A stretch of DNA of 64,000 bases from Mycolicibacterium sp. CR10 (GCF_005222675.1 NZ_STGE01000009.1:405472-469471); one strand, 5' to 3'; positions 7,121 through 17,176 are shown, counted from the stretch's first letter. Program-made: numbers and translations. The notes: generated by a model not told the origin, from the letters alone.

Positions 7121-8903
7121 AGCGCTCCTCGACGGTGGCCGTCATGCCCAGTTGATCCAGCGCTGCACCGAGTGCGACGACATGCCCACTATTCGACGGG
7201 TCGAGCACCGCGGCGATGTGAGCATCCGGGCGCAGCAGTAGCGCCTGCCCTGCCGACAGCGAACGCAGTGGCTCTCCGCACGCCGCGAGGTCGACACCGA
7301 TCACCGTCAGTCGGTGTCCTACCGCCTTCTGCGCGTCGCGCCAACTCGACTCGTGTTGCGATGCGGTCAGCACCGTCAGCGTGTCGCGCGCCGGGAGGTC
7401 GAGTGTGGACACTCTGGCTCCGTTGTACTGGACCCACGCGTGGGGTAGCCGTCCCCCGACGCGCACGATCGGCGTATAACACTCGATGTCCACGACGTCG
7501 TCGATCGTGTGGCGTTCGTCGAGGAATCCGTGGCCGTAGTGCACACCGAGATCGAGACCCCACGTTCGGTAGTGGCCGCCCTGGCGGGCGATCACCTCCC
7601 GCACCCCGGACCGGATGCGCGCCCCGATGCGACCCCGGGAAGTCGCCAGGCTGATCCGTCGCATGGCCCCCGCGATGAGGGCGGCCAGCATCCGGCGTGA
7701 TACGTGGGGCGGCAGCGCGGCCATCAGTCGGGACTCGGCGAGGGCCTGCAGCACGCGGGTACCTGACCGGGGCAATCCGATTGCAGCGAAAACATCCGTC
7801 AGACCGTCGAAGTTCGTCACTGAATGCTCGGTGTTGGCGATGCCGATCGGTCGACGTTCCGCCTCGTAGGTGTCGAGCAGATCAGCCGGAGCGCGCCCGG
7901 AGATATCCCACGCCAGCTTCCAGGCCAGGTTGTGGGCATCGTGCACGCCGGTGTTGAGTCCGAGACCGCCGGTCGGCGGGAAGCGGTGCGCGGCGTCGCC
8001 GATCAGGAAGATGCGTCCGTCGCGGTATCGATCGGCGACCTGCGCCGTCATCGCCCAGCTCTGCACCGAGCGGATGTCGACGGTCAAGTCCCTGCTTCCC
8101 ACCGCATCTCGGATTCTGCGCCGGCAATCGTCGGTGCTGAAGTCCTCGAGACGCTGAACCGGCGGGAAGTACGGAATCTGGAACACGAAGTCACCGGGTG
8201 AGCTGTGCACGATGATGATTCCCAGACCGCATGGGGTGAATGTCCAGATGACCGGGGCCCGGCGTGACCACAGATACGGGCGCAGGTCGGCGCTGAAGTG
8301 AACGCTGATCACGTGCTGAAGTACCGGGCCGCGCATCTGGAGACCGCAGCTGCGCCGGACCTGGCTGCCCGCACCGTCGGCGCCGATCAGATAGCGACCT
8401 GTCGCGACCCACTCGCCATCGCCGTCCGGACCGGTGACTCGAACTTCGACGCCATCGGAGGTTTCGCGGTGATCTTGGTAGACGCTGCCGCGCTGGAACT
8501 CCACCCGATTGCACGCGTCGAGCCGTTCCCACAGCAGTTGTCCGAGCACGTGTTGCGACAGGTTCGCCGCCCGGGTCGGACTCAGCGTCTGAATCCAGTG
8601 GGCCTCAGTCGATTCAGGGTCGTAAATGGTGATCCGGCCCAGTTCGGGTCCGGTCAGACTCGTCGCATAGAGGATGTCACGCAGTTCGTACAGCGGCGAG
8701 CTGAGGCGGCGCACCTCGTGTTCGAGGCCTAGCTCGCGGAAGATCTCCAGTGTGCGGGTGGAGAGCACATGGGCGGCCGGGTGAGTCGAGGGGGCCGGTC
8801 GGCGTTCGACGACGAGGGTGTCGATTCCGTGTTCGGCGAGCAGCAGTGCGGCCGTCGCTCCGGCCGGACCGGCACCGACGATCAGGACCCGAGAATCGCT
8901 CAT
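7104..8903 (-). CDS. FAD-dependent aromatic monooxygenase
   Basis: 599 aa from the ATG at 8903; upstream in-frame sequence is not protein-like. It has the class A flavoprotein hydroxylase layout: GxGxxG dinucleotide motif (VGAGPAGATAALLLAEHG, residues about 7-24), the DG motif (YLIGADGAGSQVRR, about 165), the GD motif (IFLIGDAAHRFPPTGG, about 300) and a C-terminal thioredoxin-like domain as in PheA/TfdB and polyketide hydroxylases. Such enzymes hydroxylate phenols or polyketide aromatic rings with NAD(P)H and O2. Beside the DarA/DarB genes, a hydroxylation of the resorcinol ring is the natural guess. Divergent from the ACP gene. Confidence 0.88.
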   Translation of the reverse strand: MSDSRVLIVGAGPAGATAALLLAEHGIDTLVVERRPAPSTHPAAHVLSTRTLEIFRELGLEHEVRRLSSPLYELRDILYATSLTGPELGRITIYDPESTEAHWIQTLSPTRAANLSQHVLGQLLWERLDACNRVEFQRGSVYQDHRETSDGVEVRVTGPDGDGEWVATGRYLIGADGAGSQVRRSCGLQMRGPVLQHVISVHFSADLRPYLWSRRAPVIWTFTPCGLGIIIVHSSPGDFVFQIPYFPPVQRLEDFSTDDCRRRIRDAVGSRDLTVDIRSVQSWAMTAQVADRYRDGRIFLIGDAAHRFPPTGGLGLNTGVHDAHNLAWKLAWDISGRAPADLLDTYEAERRPIGIANTEHSVTNFDGLTDVFAAIGLPRSGTRVLQALAESRLMAALPPHVSRRMLAALIAGAMRRISLATSRGRIGARIRSGVREVIARQGGHYRTWGLDLGVHYGHGFLDERHTIDDVVDIECYTPIVRVGGRLPHAWVQYNGARVSTLDLPARDTLTVLTASQHESSWRDAQKAVGHRLTVIGVDLAACGEPLRSLSAGQALLLRPDAHIAAVLDPSNSGHVVALGAALDQLGMTATVEERYGPMH

Positions 8904-9175
8904 GTCTATCGACACCGCCCCTCCAACCCGCGGTGGCCGGAGTCTATACGCGATGGCGGTAATCCATATCTGACGGTGCACCGTCTCCGCAGCGCGATTG
9001 AACCGACTGGTCCTGCCTTTCGTATCCCCTGTATGGCGAAGGTTAATTGTCACCGGGGTCAAACTGTCGTGCCGATGCAACCGCCACGAGCTAGCATCAC
9101 GGTGGGCTCGCAGCCCATGGACCCGGTTTGCGGTGCCAAGTGACATCGCCGAACATCGGGTCGGGCGAGAGGATC

Positions 9176-9439
9176 ATGAGAAGTGTGATGCCGATCGAAC
9201 ACGAAGTCGAACGCGACATCGTCGAGTACCTAGGCGCGCACTACGGCATCGAACCGGACGAGATCACCGATGAATCCACCATGGAAGACCTGGGAGTCGA
9301 TTCGCTCGGCGTCCTCTTCATCGGGGAGACCCTCGAGACGAAGTACAGGATCTCGCTCAATGACGAGCGAATCGCAGGGATTCGCACTCTCTCCGATTTC
9401 AAGAATCTCATCCTGCTGAAAATTGGCGAACTGTCCTGA
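9176..9439 (+). CDS. acyl carrier protein 1
   Basis: About 87 aa, start at 9176 or 9188. Four-helix ACP pattern with MEDLGVDSLGVLFIGETLE; Ser43 (from 9176) is the phosphopantetheine site. First gene of the plus-strand biosynthetic operon, 48 bp before the DarB-like gene. Likely carries the acyl chain used by DarB or the chain loaded by the acyl-AMP ligase at 15523. It is free-standing, separate from the PKS ACP domain. Confidence 0.9.
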   Translation: MRSVMPIEHEVERDIVEYLGAHYGIEPDEITDESTMEDLGVDSLGVLFIGETLETKYRISLNDERIAGIRTLSDFKNLILLKIGELS

Positions 9440-9487
9440 CGGCCGGCGCGCCCTCTCGCGACAACCTGATCATTGGAGCCTGTTCGG

Positions 9488-10624
9488 ATGAGCGCATACA
9501 TCACGGCTACTGGTTCTTTTCTCCCTGGCTACCCGGTTCCCAGCGACGAAATCGAGGATTACATCGGAAAGGCGGGACGCGCGTCCTCCGATCTGAAGGA
9601 CATGATTCTCGCGAACTGCGGCATCAAGACCCGCCACTACGCGATCGACAAGAACCAGCGAACCGTCATGTCGAACGCGGCAATGGCCGCCGGTGCGGTG
9701 CGTAACGCCGCCGAGCGTGCCGGACTCGGACCCAACGACGTCGAACTGCTGACGGCAGCGACGACGGTGCCGGACCTGATGGGCCCCGGGCATGCCAGCA
9801 TGGTGCACGGCGAGTTGGGCTACGGCCCGCTCGAAATCGCGACCACCCACGGCATCTGCAGCTGCGGCATGATGGCGCTGAAGCATGCGTACCTGCAGGT
9901 CGCGATAGGCGAGAAGCGCAATGCGATCTGCGTTGCCAGTGAATTCGCATCCCGCGGGTTCAAGAGCACCCGCTACGACGACATGAAGGCCATTGCAGAG
10001 GACGGGTCCATGCCGATGGAAACCGCGTTCCTGCGTTACATGCTCTCCGACGGCGCAGGCGCTGCGGTGATCGAGAACGCGCCGGCGGCCTCGGGGATCA
10101 GCCTGCGCATCGACTGGATCTCGCTGACGTCGTATGCGAACACCGAACAGGCTTGTATGTACCTCGGCAGCAACGACAACTCGATCACGAAGACCTGGGG
10201 TGACTACCCGACTGTCGCCGCTGCCGCGGCCGACGGTGCGTTGGCACTTCGCCAGAAGCTCTCCCTGTTGCCGCACCTGGTACGCGTGGGGATCGACGAG
10301 TACGAACGCCTGCGCACCATGGGCAAATTCGATCCGAAGGCGGTGACGTGGTTTCCCGCGCACTACTCCAGCGAACGCATGAAGACCCTGATGTTCGGCG
10401 AGTTCTCCCGGCGTAACGTCGACATCGGCCATCCGGAGATGTGGTACAGCAACCTCACGAAAGTGGGAAACATCGGCAGCGCATCCATCTTCGTGATCCT
10501 CGACGAGATGATGACCGAGGGCCTCATCAGCGACGGTGACGCGCTGCTGTGCATGGTGCCCGAATCCGGCCGTTTCGCGGTCTCGTTCATGCACCTCACA
10601 GCGGTGTCAGCAGATACGGAGTAG
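9488..10624 (+). CDS. darB: DarB-like ketosynthase (KAS III family)
   Basis: 378 aa, thiolase-fold condensing enzyme. Cys124 in HGICSCGMMALKH is the acyl site; His292 in WFPAHYSSE and Asn328 in LTKVGNIGSAS complete the triad. The N-terminus (GSFLPGYPVPSDEIEDYIGK and GIKTRHYAIDKN) resembles DarB enzymes of dialkylresorcinol and flexirubin clusters rather than FabH. Known role of that family: joining two beta-ketoacyl thioesters head to tail before ring closure. The next gene encodes the DarA partner, which supports the call. Assignment is from memory of the family, not from a search. Confidence 0.75.
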   Translation: MSAYITATGSFLPGYPVPSDEIEDYIGKAGRASSDLKDMILANCGIKTRHYAIDKNQRTVMSNAAMAAGAVRNAAERAGLGPNDVELLTAATTVPDLMGPGHASMVHGELGYGPLEIATTHGICSCGMMALKHAYLQVAIGEKRNAICVASEFASRGFKSTRYDDMKAIAEDGSMPMETAFLRYMLSDGAGAAVIENAPAASGISLRIDWISLTSYANTEQACMYLGSNDNSITKTWGDYPTVAAAAADGALALRQKLSLLPHLVRVGIDEYERLRTMGKFDPKAVTWFPAHYSSERMKTLMFGEFSRRNVDIGHPEMWYSNLTKVGNIGSASIFVILDEMMTEGLISDGDALLCMVPESGRFAVSFMHLTAVSADTE

Positions 10625-10635
10625 GGAACCCGGTA

Positions 10636-11607
10636 ATGACCCAGGCATCCGAGGTTCACCCGGCCGAACAGAATTCCCCTCGGGCGGTCGTGTACCTCTA
10701 CACCCAGACGGGGCAGCTGCGTGAGGTCGCCGAGGAGTTCACCGCGCCGCTGGTAGCCCGCGGATGGGACATCCGTTGGGTGGACGTCCAACCCCGCGTA
10801 CCGTTTCCGTTTCCGTGGCCGATTCGGCGATTCTTCGGCGCATTCCCCCCATCGGTGGATCCGGAGGCGCTCGTCGAGCTCGTCGAACCGGCAGGCGGCT
10901 TCGAAACGGGGCCCGAGGAGTTGGTGATCCTGGCCTACCAGGTGTGGTTCCTCGCCCCCTCGCTTCCCGTCCGGTCGCTGCTGAAAGCGCATCCCGAGGC
11001 CTTCCGGGATCGCAGGGTCGTCTCGCTGATCGCGTGCCGGAACATGTGGTACTCCGCGGCGATCGAGGTGGGCGGGCTGCTTCGCTCCGCAGGTGCTCGA
11101 TCTGTCGAGGTGATCGCCGCGACCGACACACGGCCGCAGGCGATAACGCTCGTGACGACGCTGCGCTGGCTGCTGGTTGGGAGGCGCGAACCCTTCCTGT
11201 TCTTCGGGCGGGCCGGGGTCGGCGCCGACGAACTCGCCAGGGTCGCCGGCGAGGGGCAGCGCATCGCCGAGTCGAAGCAGTGTTCCCACGATGCGGCCCC
11301 CATCGTGCCGACCCTGGCGGCGGCGGATCTCCTTGCGGGCAAAGTATTTCGCAGGTGGGGTGCGGCGGTCCGGTCGGCGGGGCGACTCGGCCCGGTTGTG
11401 CAAGCCGCGAGTCTGGCCATCTTCGTGGTCGGCTTGGGGACCGGTATCGCGGTCGGCCTGCCGGTGATCGCCTGCGCGGCACTCGCCGGCGGTGCGCGGT
11501 TCGACAGGCGCGTAACGGGTTTCGTGCGCCGTGGGATGTCTTCCGGCGGAACGGCGCTCGACCGACCGTTGGCAGTGAGCCGGCCTGGTGACTCCGATGA
11601 CCACTGA
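10636..11607 (+). CDS. darA: DarA-like flavodoxin-fold dialkylresorcinol enzyme
   Basis: 323 aa. The N-terminal flavodoxin-like segment (RAVVYLYTQTGQLREVAEEF) is followed by the family-typical PRVPFPFPWPIRRFFGAFP, VILAYQVWFLAPSLPVRSLL and LIACRNMWYSAA blocks, then a hydrophobic C-terminal segment at about 255-290 that should insert in the membrane. These blocks match proteins named dialkylresorcinol condensing enzyme DarA. In known clusters DarA works with DarB on ring formation. 11 bp after darB; its end overlaps the next ACP gene. The membrane tail suggests synthesis at the membrane, near the MmpL exporter. Confidence 0.75.
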   Translation: MTQASEVHPAEQNSPRAVVYLYTQTGQLREVAEEFTAPLVARGWDIRWVDVQPRVPFPFPWPIRRFFGAFPPSVDPEALVELVEPAGGFETGPEELVILAYQVWFLAPSLPVRSLLKAHPEAFRDRRVVSLIACRNMWYSAAIEVGGLLRSAGARSVEVIAATDTRPQAITLVTTLRWLLVGRREPFLFFGRAGVGADELARVAGEGQRIAESKQCSHDAAPIVPTLAAADLLAGKVFRRWGAAVRSAGRLGPVVQAASLAIFVVGLGTGIAVGLPVIACAALAGGARFDRRVTGFVRRGMSSGGTALDRPLAVSRPGDSDDH

Positions 11608-11857
11608 CGCTTCGGAGTATCAGGACCTTGCCGACTGGCTGACCATGAAGGTGGCTGGATACCTCAATGTTGCGCCGGACACGATCGACATCGACACCCC
11701 GTTGGCCGACTGTGGGATCGACTCCGTCTTAGGTATGACGCTGTGCGCGGACCTGGAGTGCGAGAAGGGATTCGCCGTCGAAACGACCATCGTGTGGGAT
11801 TACCCGACCATCGATGCCATCGCCACCCATCTGATCGCCGAGCGAGCGACGCCGTGA
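11597..11857 (+). CDS. acyl carrier protein 2
   Basis: 86 aa from ATG 11597 (GTG 11588 also possible), overlapping the end of darA. Contains DTPLADCGIDSVLGMTLCADLE with Ser43 as the phosphopantetheine site, in the PKS-type (DSV) rather than fatty-acid-type (DSL) form. Ends in a GTGA overlap with the PKS gene, so it is translationally coupled to it and probably serves it in trans. Confidence 0.88.
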   Translation: MTTDASEYQDLADWLTMKVAGYLNVAPDTIDIDTPLADCGIDSVLGMTLCADLECEKGFAVETTIVWDYPTIDAIATHLIAERATP

Positions 11858-14796
11858 CTTCGATCGCCGTGGTCGGTATCGACTGCCGCTTCCCTGGCGC
11901 GCCGGATAAGGACGCGTTCTGGCGGATGCTGATGGACGGCGTCGTCACCGACACCGAAGTCCCCTTGCAGCGTTGGGATGTCGACACCTATTACCATCCC
12001 GACGGCGTCGCCGGATCGATGAACACCCGCCGTGCTCATTTCATCGACGACGTCGACGCGTTCGACAACGACCATTTCGGCATCGCACCGATAGAGGCGG
12101 CGGCGCTCGACCCGCAACAGCGACTGCTGCTGCAGACATCCTGGCGCGCACTGGAAGACGCCGGCACCGACCCGCGGTCGCTGGCCGGCACGTCAACCGG
12201 GGTCTTCGTCGGCATGATGTCCAGCGAGTGGACCAGCCTTCAGATGTTCGACTACCCCGAGGTCACCGCATTTCGTGGCGCGGGCAGCGGCTACTTCATG
12301 GCCGCCAATCGCATCTCATACCACTTGAACCTCACCGGACCGAGTATGGCCATCGATTCCGCCTGCTCGTCATCGTTGATGGCCGTACACCAAGGCTGCG
12401 GTGCGCTGCGCGCCGGAGAGGCCGACACGGTTATCGCCGCCGGTGCGAATCTGCTTCTCACACCGTCGCTTTCGATCTTCTACACTCAGGCCGGCCTGTC
12501 CGCGCCCGATGGTCGCTGCAAACCGTTCGGACAGGGCGCCGACGGCATCGGCCGTGGTGAGGGCGTGGCCGCGGTCGTGCTGCGCCGGCTGGACGACGCC
12601 ATAGCCGACGGCCAACCGATATACGCGGTGGTCAGGAGTTCGGTCGCCAACCACGACGGCCGCAGCAACGGCATCACCGCCCCGAACCGCCGGGCGCAGG
12701 TGGAGCTGATGCGCCGCGCGCTCACGCTCGCAGAGGTCCAGGCGGAACAGATCGGCTTCGTCGAGGCGCACGGCACCGGCACTTTTCTTGGCGACATGAT
12801 CGAGGCCAACGCGCTGGGTGATGTCCACAAGACGCGCGGCGGCGAGCCGTGCCTGCTGGGTTCGGTCAAGGGGAACATCGGCCACACCGAGGGCAGCGCA
12901 GGGATTGCGGCGTTTATCAAGGTCTGCCTGGCGCTGCACCACCGCGTGCTGCCGCCGACGGTGTTCGGCGACAGCGCCAATGCGGGATTGCGACTCGACG
13001 CACATGGGCTGCGCCTGGCTGACGGTGCGCAGCCGTTGCCTGCGCACGGGGCGCTGGGTGCGGTGAGTTCATTCGGACTGGGCGGCAGCAACGCGCACGC
13101 GGTGCTGGAGTCGGCGCCCCCCGGAGCACAACTCGACCCCGGTGCGACCGGTGTTCTCACGCTCTCAGCGCCGTCCGAGGATGCATTGCGGCGCAACGCC
13201 GGTTCGATCGCAGCCGCGCTGCGCGATCTTGACGGTCAGCAATTGGCCTCTTGGTGCCGAACCACCAACATCGTGAAACGATCGCTGCGTCATCGCCTTG
13301 TGCTGGAAGGTAACCGCGGCGCACTGCTCGAGGGGCTACGGGAGTACCTTGCCGGCGACCGCCCCGACCTCGCGTCGTCCGTCCCGACTCGCAAGTTTCC
13401 GGCTGGAGTCGGGATCCTATGCTCGGGGCAGGGGACGCAGTACCCGCGCATGACGCGGCCGCTCTACGACGCCAACCCCGTCTACCGTGAACATCTCGAT
13501 TTCGCGGTGGCCGCCCTCCACCGGCACCTGCCTTCGGATCTGTGCGCGGCGATCTTCGGCGCCGATCTCGACCTTCACCACACCAGCCTCGCACAACCCG
13601 CATTGTTTGCAGTTTCCTACGCGCTAGGAAAGACACTGCTGCAGAGCGGCATTCGTCCCGCCTTCGGGATCGGTCACAGCGTCGGCGAGCTCGCCGCCGC
13701 CTGCCTGGCCGGCGTGCTGTCAGTCGACGATGCGGCCAGGCTCGTCGCGGTCAGGGGACGGCTGATGGGCTCGTTGCCCCCGGGTGGGGCGATGATCGCG
13801 ATCGACCTCGACCTCGAGCGGGCCGAGGCGCTCATCGACGACGAGCCCGGGTGCGCGATCGCCGCCGTCAACGGGCCACGATCGGTGGTCGTCTCCGGTG
13901 CGGCCGATGCGGTGGTCCGGGCCGCCACCGCGGTCCGCTCGCAAGGCGGCAAAGCGTCGAACCTCTCGGTGTCCCATGCCTTTCACTCCCCGCTGATGGC
14001 GCCCATCGTGGCGGAATTCCGGCGCGAGCTGTCGGGGCTGACTCCGGGTGCCGCCGAGTTCCCGCTCTTCTCCACCGTGCTCGGCAGGCAAGTCGAGGGC
14101 CACGAAATGGACGCCGACTACTGGGCCAACCAGATCTGCTCGCCCGTGCGGTTTTTCGATGCGGTCAAGGCGGCCGTGAGTGCGGTGGGTGCCGATTATG
14201 TCGCCGAGGCAGGTCCGCGATCCACGTTGCTCGCGATGGCCCGACAGTGCGGATTGCCGACGCAGACCCGGTCGCTGACCTTGTGCGGCGGACCAGATTC
14301 CGATGGAACTGAGCTGCTGGCCGTAGCTGCGACATTGATGCGCGACGGGTATTCCCCCGACCTTTCGCCGTTGTACGGCCGGCCTGCCGGCCCGCTACGT
14401 CGTGTTCCGCCGTATGTCTTCGACACATCCAGTCGGTTTTGGTTCGACGGCCGAATCGCCGCCGCGGAGCCGACTGCCCGGCCCGCGGTGGTCGCCCCCG
14501 TCGCCGAGCGGCAACAGCCTGCGCAGCCGCCGAACCCATCAGAGGGCGCGGTCCTGGCTTTGATCGCCACTGTCGGCGGCTATTCGGTCGGAGAACTGGG
14601 CCGGTCCAGCCGGCTCAGTGATGATCTGGGCTACGACTCGCTGATACAGTTCCGTCTTTTCGACAGGCTGCGGGCGGACTTTCCACAGCTGGGGCCTATC
14701 GCCTTCGCCGAGGTGCTGCCGAAGATTCACACCGTCGGCGACGTCGTCGACTTCGTGGTGGAACGACTCGGTCCGGCCGCCGATGTGGCCCGATGA
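11854..14796 (+). CDS. single-module type I polyketide synthase, KS-AT-ACP
   Basis: 980 aa. KS domain at 1-420 with Cys171 (DSACSSSLMAVH), HGTGTFLGD and NIGHTEGSAG; linker; AT domain at about 500-800 with Ser609 in GHSVGE and HAFH, the malonyl-CoA-type signature; C-terminal ACP with Ser929 in DDLGYDSL. There is no ketoreductase, dehydratase or enoylreductase domain, so its products should keep the beta-keto group, which is exactly the substrate type DarB needs. Start at the GTG of a GTGA overlap. It may act once or iteratively. Confidence 0.92.
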   Translation: MTSIAVVGIDCRFPGAPDKDAFWRMLMDGVVTDTEVPLQRWDVDTYYHPDGVAGSMNTRRAHFIDDVDAFDNDHFGIAPIEAAALDPQQRLLLQTSWRALEDAGTDPRSLAGTSTGVFVGMMSSEWTSLQMFDYPEVTAFRGAGSGYFMAANRISYHLNLTGPSMAIDSACSSSLMAVHQGCGALRAGEADTVIAAGANLLLTPSLSIFYTQAGLSAPDGRCKPFGQGADGIGRGEGVAAVVLRRLDDAIADGQPIYAVVRSSVANHDGRSNGITAPNRRAQVELMRRALTLAEVQAEQIGFVEAHGTGTFLGDMIEANALGDVHKTRGGEPCLLGSVKGNIGHTEGSAGIAAFIKVCLALHHRVLPPTVFGDSANAGLRLDAHGLRLADGAQPLPAHGALGAVSSFGLGGSNAHAVLESAPPGAQLDPGATGVLTLSAPSEDALRRNAGSIAAALRDLDGQQLASWCRTTNIVKRSLRHRLVLEGNRGALLEGLREYLAGDRPDLASSVPTRKFPAGVGILCSGQGTQYPRMTRPLYDANPVYREHLDFAVAALHRHLPSDLCAAIFGADLDLHHTSLAQPALFAVSYALGKTLLQSGIRPAFGIGHSVGELAAACLAGVLSVDDAARLVAVRGRLMGSLPPGGAMIAIDLDLERAEALIDDEPGCAIAAVNGPRSVVVSGAADAVVRAATAVRSQGGKASNLSVSHAFHSPLMAPIVAEFRRELSGLTPGAAEFPLFSTVLGRQVEGHEMDADYWANQICSPVRFFDAVKAAVSAVGADYVAEAGPRSTLLAMARQCGLPTQTRSLTLCGGPDSDGTELLAVAATLMRDGYSPDLSPLYGRPAGPLRRVPPYVFDTSSRFWFDGRIAAAEPTARPAVVAPVAERQQPAQPPNPSEGAVLALIATVGGYSVGELGRSSRLSDDLGYDSLIQFRLFDRLRADFPQLGPIAFAEVLPKIHTVGDVVDFVVERLGPAADVAR

Positions 14797-15518
14797 CACC
14801 CGTCGAGTTGGTGTGTTTTCACCACGCAGGCGGTGGGTCAGCGTCGTTTCATCCGCTGCGCACGGCGCTGGCGGCCATGGGCGTCGAGGTGACACTCACG
14901 ACGGTGAAATTGCCTGGGCGGGAGTCGCGCTCCGATGAACCGCGCTACGTCGACGCCGACTCGTGCGTGCGGGGCCTGGCCGACGAACTTGAGGACCAGT
15001 TGAGCCGACCTCATGTCCTGCTCGGCCACAGCATGGGCGCCTTGCTCGCGTATATGGTTGCCCAACAACGCATTTCGAGCGGTCTTCGCGCGCCGAAGGC
15101 CGTGATCGTCGCGGCCAGTTGCGCTCCACACGTGCGCGGACCGGTGCACCATCTGCACCTCGGCGACGATCACCAGCTGGCCGCGGAGCTGGCGCGCCAC
15201 GGCGGGCTGCCCGCCGAGATCCTTTCCCGTCCCGAATGGCTCGAGCTGGTGATGCCCGTCGTCCGCGACGATCTGCGGATCTGCCAGTCCTACCGGCCGT
15301 CGGGGATGCCGCCGTTGCCGTGCCCGTTGCACATCTTCGGCGGCCGCGACGATCCGCTAGCGCCGCCGGACGCCTTGGCCGCGTGGATGCGTCATTCGGT
15401 GCAGCCACAATCGGTCCGTGTGTTCGCTGGCGACCACTTTCTGTTCCGTGAGCCGGACCCGGAGTTGGTGGTCGCGGTGGCACGCATTGTCGAGGACGTG
15501 GCGCTGGAGAGGATCTGA
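14793..15518 (+). CDS. type II thioesterase
   Basis: 241 aa alpha/beta hydrolase. Starts LVCFHHAGGGSASFHPLR, the usual opening of type II thioesterases; nucleophile Ser in VLLGHSMGALLAY (about residue 80); Asp in FGGRDDPLAPP and His in FAGDHFLF complete the triad. Known role: freeing stalled or wrong acyl groups from carrier proteins, or releasing product. ATGA overlap with the PKS gene. Confidence 0.92.
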   Translation: MTPVELVCFHHAGGGSASFHPLRTALAAMGVEVTLTTVKLPGRESRSDEPRYVDADSCVRGLADELEDQLSRPHVLLGHSMGALLAYMVAQQRISSGLRAPKAVIVAASCAPHVRGPVHHLHLGDDHQLAAELARHGGLPAEILSRPEWLELVMPVVRDDLRICQSYRPSGMPPLPCPLHIFGGRDDPLAPPDALAAWMRHSVQPQSVRVFAGDHFLFREPDPELVVAVARIVEDVALERI

Positions 15519-15522
15519 TCCG

Positions 15523-17154
15523 ATGAGCACCTTCACCCGCGACGTGTTCGCCTCCGCGGCATCGTCACCGCACGGCCTGACCGTCGGCACGGTCGCCGAT
15601 CCCGTGCGGTTGCCCTGGCGCGAAGTCCACGAACAGGCGAAGCGGATGGCCGGATGCCTGGCCGCTAAGGGAATTGGCCGCCAGGGCTCGGTCGCAGTGC
15701 TGGCCGCCGACGCGGCGGATGTCGCGCCGCTTGCGCAGGCGATCTGGATGCGCGGGGCCGCGCTGACGATGCTGCAGCAACCGACCCCACGCGCCGACCT
15801 GGCGGTCTGGCTCGGCGACACCGTGCGGGCGATCCGGATGATCCGCGCCGACGTGGTTGTCGTCGGGGAACCCTTCCTGATGGCCCTGGATCACCTGGCG
15901 GCCGAGGATGTGAGCGCATGCACCGTGGAGTCGATGCGCGGCGCCGAGCCGATCGAGCCTGAGGACACCGAGGAGGCGGATGTCGCAATGCGCCAACTCA
16001 CTTCCGGGTCGACGGGCATGCCGAAGGCAGTCGAGATCAGCCACGGGAATCTCGCCGCGAATGCCGAGGCGATGAGACTGGGTCTGGCCACCGACGTCGA
16101 CCAGGACGTGATGGTGAGTTGGCTGCCGCTGTCGCATGACATGGGCATGGTCGCGTTCATCTGCTTCCCGATGCAACTGGGGGTCGAAGCCGTCGTGGTG
16201 ACGTCCGATCAGTTCCTGCGGCGACCGATGGTCTGGGCCGAGTTGATCAGCAGGCATCGGGCGACGATCACATCGGGTCCGAATTTCGCCTATTCCATCC
16301 TGGCCCGCGTTCTCGAGCGGGCCGACCCGGACGCCATCGACCTCTCGTCGCTGCGGATCGCGTGCAACGGAGCCGAGCCCGTCGACCATCGCGACCTGCT
16401 GTATTTCGCGACCGTGGGCGCCCGCTTCGGGCTGCGGCCGAGCGCACCGATGCCGTCCTACGGAATGGCTGAAGCCACGCTGGGGATCTCCTTCAGCGCG
16501 CACGACGAACCACCGATCGTCGACACAGTATCCAGGCAGGCCGTCTCGAGGGGCCATCACGCGCAGCCGGTTCGCGATGCCGCAGACGACGTGCAGCACA
16601 TCGTCGGCCTTGGCGTCCCGCTGCCGGGCATGGAGGTGCGTATCACCCGGGACGCAACGGTGCAGGGGCTCAGAGAGATTGGCTCCATCGAACTTCGCGG
16701 TCCTTCGGTCGCCAGCCGTTACCTCACGGTGGACGGCGTCGTGTCACTCGCCCGCGATGACGGCTGGTTTGACACCGGCGACCTGGGTTACCTCGACGAG
16801 GCGGGGCGGATGTACGTGTGCGGCCGGACGAAGGACCTCATCGTGCTGGCCGGGAACAACCTGTACCCGCACGATATCGAGCGGGCGGCCGCGACCGTCG
16901 ACGGTGTGCGCAAGGGCTGCGTGATCGCGCTGCGGGTCGATGCCGAGCGGGAGGGCTTCGCGGTGCTCGCTGAAGTACACAACGCTGACGAGGAGGACGT
17001 GCGTCTGCGTATCAGCCGCGACATCACCGCCCGGGTGCACCGCCACGTCGGCCACGCCCCGCGCGAGGTACGGCTGTACCCTCCTGGAACCCTGCCGAAG
17101 ACATCGTCGGGCAAGCTGCGCCGCAAATGCGCTCGAGCGCTGCTGCTGCCCTGA
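15523..17154 (+). CDS. fatty-acyl-AMP ligase (FAAL/FadD type)
   Basis: 543 aa from ATG 15523, four bases after the thioesterase stop, with GAGAGGA upstream. AMP-binding motifs: RQLTSGSTGMPKAVEISHGN (P-loop), SYGMAEATLGIS, DTGDLGYLDEAGRMYVCGRT and a terminal LPKTSSGKLRRK carrying the catalytic Lys. The YGMAEATLG block fits fatty-acyl-AMP ligases, which activate a fatty acid and load it on an ACP. In this operon it would supply the starter chain to one of the ACPs. Last gene of the plus-strand arm, convergent with the MmpL gene 22 bp away. Confidence 0.88.
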   Translation: MSTFTRDVFASAASSPHGLTVGTVADPVRLPWREVHEQAKRMAGCLAAKGIGRQGSVAVLAADAADVAPLAQAIWMRGAALTMLQQPTPRADLAVWLGDTVRAIRMIRADVVVVGEPFLMALDHLAAEDVSACTVESMRGAEPIEPEDTEEADVAMRQLTSGSTGMPKAVEISHGNLAANAEAMRLGLATDVDQDVMVSWLPLSHDMGMVAFICFPMQLGVEAVVVTSDQFLRRPMVWAELISRHRATITSGPNFAYSILARVLERADPDAIDLSSLRIACNGAEPVDHRDLLYFATVGARFGLRPSAPMPSYGMAEATLGISFSAHDEPPIVDTVSRQAVSRGHHAQPVRDAADDVQHIVGLGVPLPGMEVRITRDATVQGLREIGSIELRGPSVASRYLTVDGVVSLARDDGWFDTGDLGYLDEAGRMYVCGRTKDLIVLAGNNLYPHDIERAAATVDGVRKGCVIALRVDAEREGFAVLAEVHNADEEDVRLRISRDITARVHRHVGHAPREVRLYPPGTLPKTSSGKLRRKCARALLLP

Positions 17155-17176
17155 TCGAGGCCCCCGGTAGCGGCGA

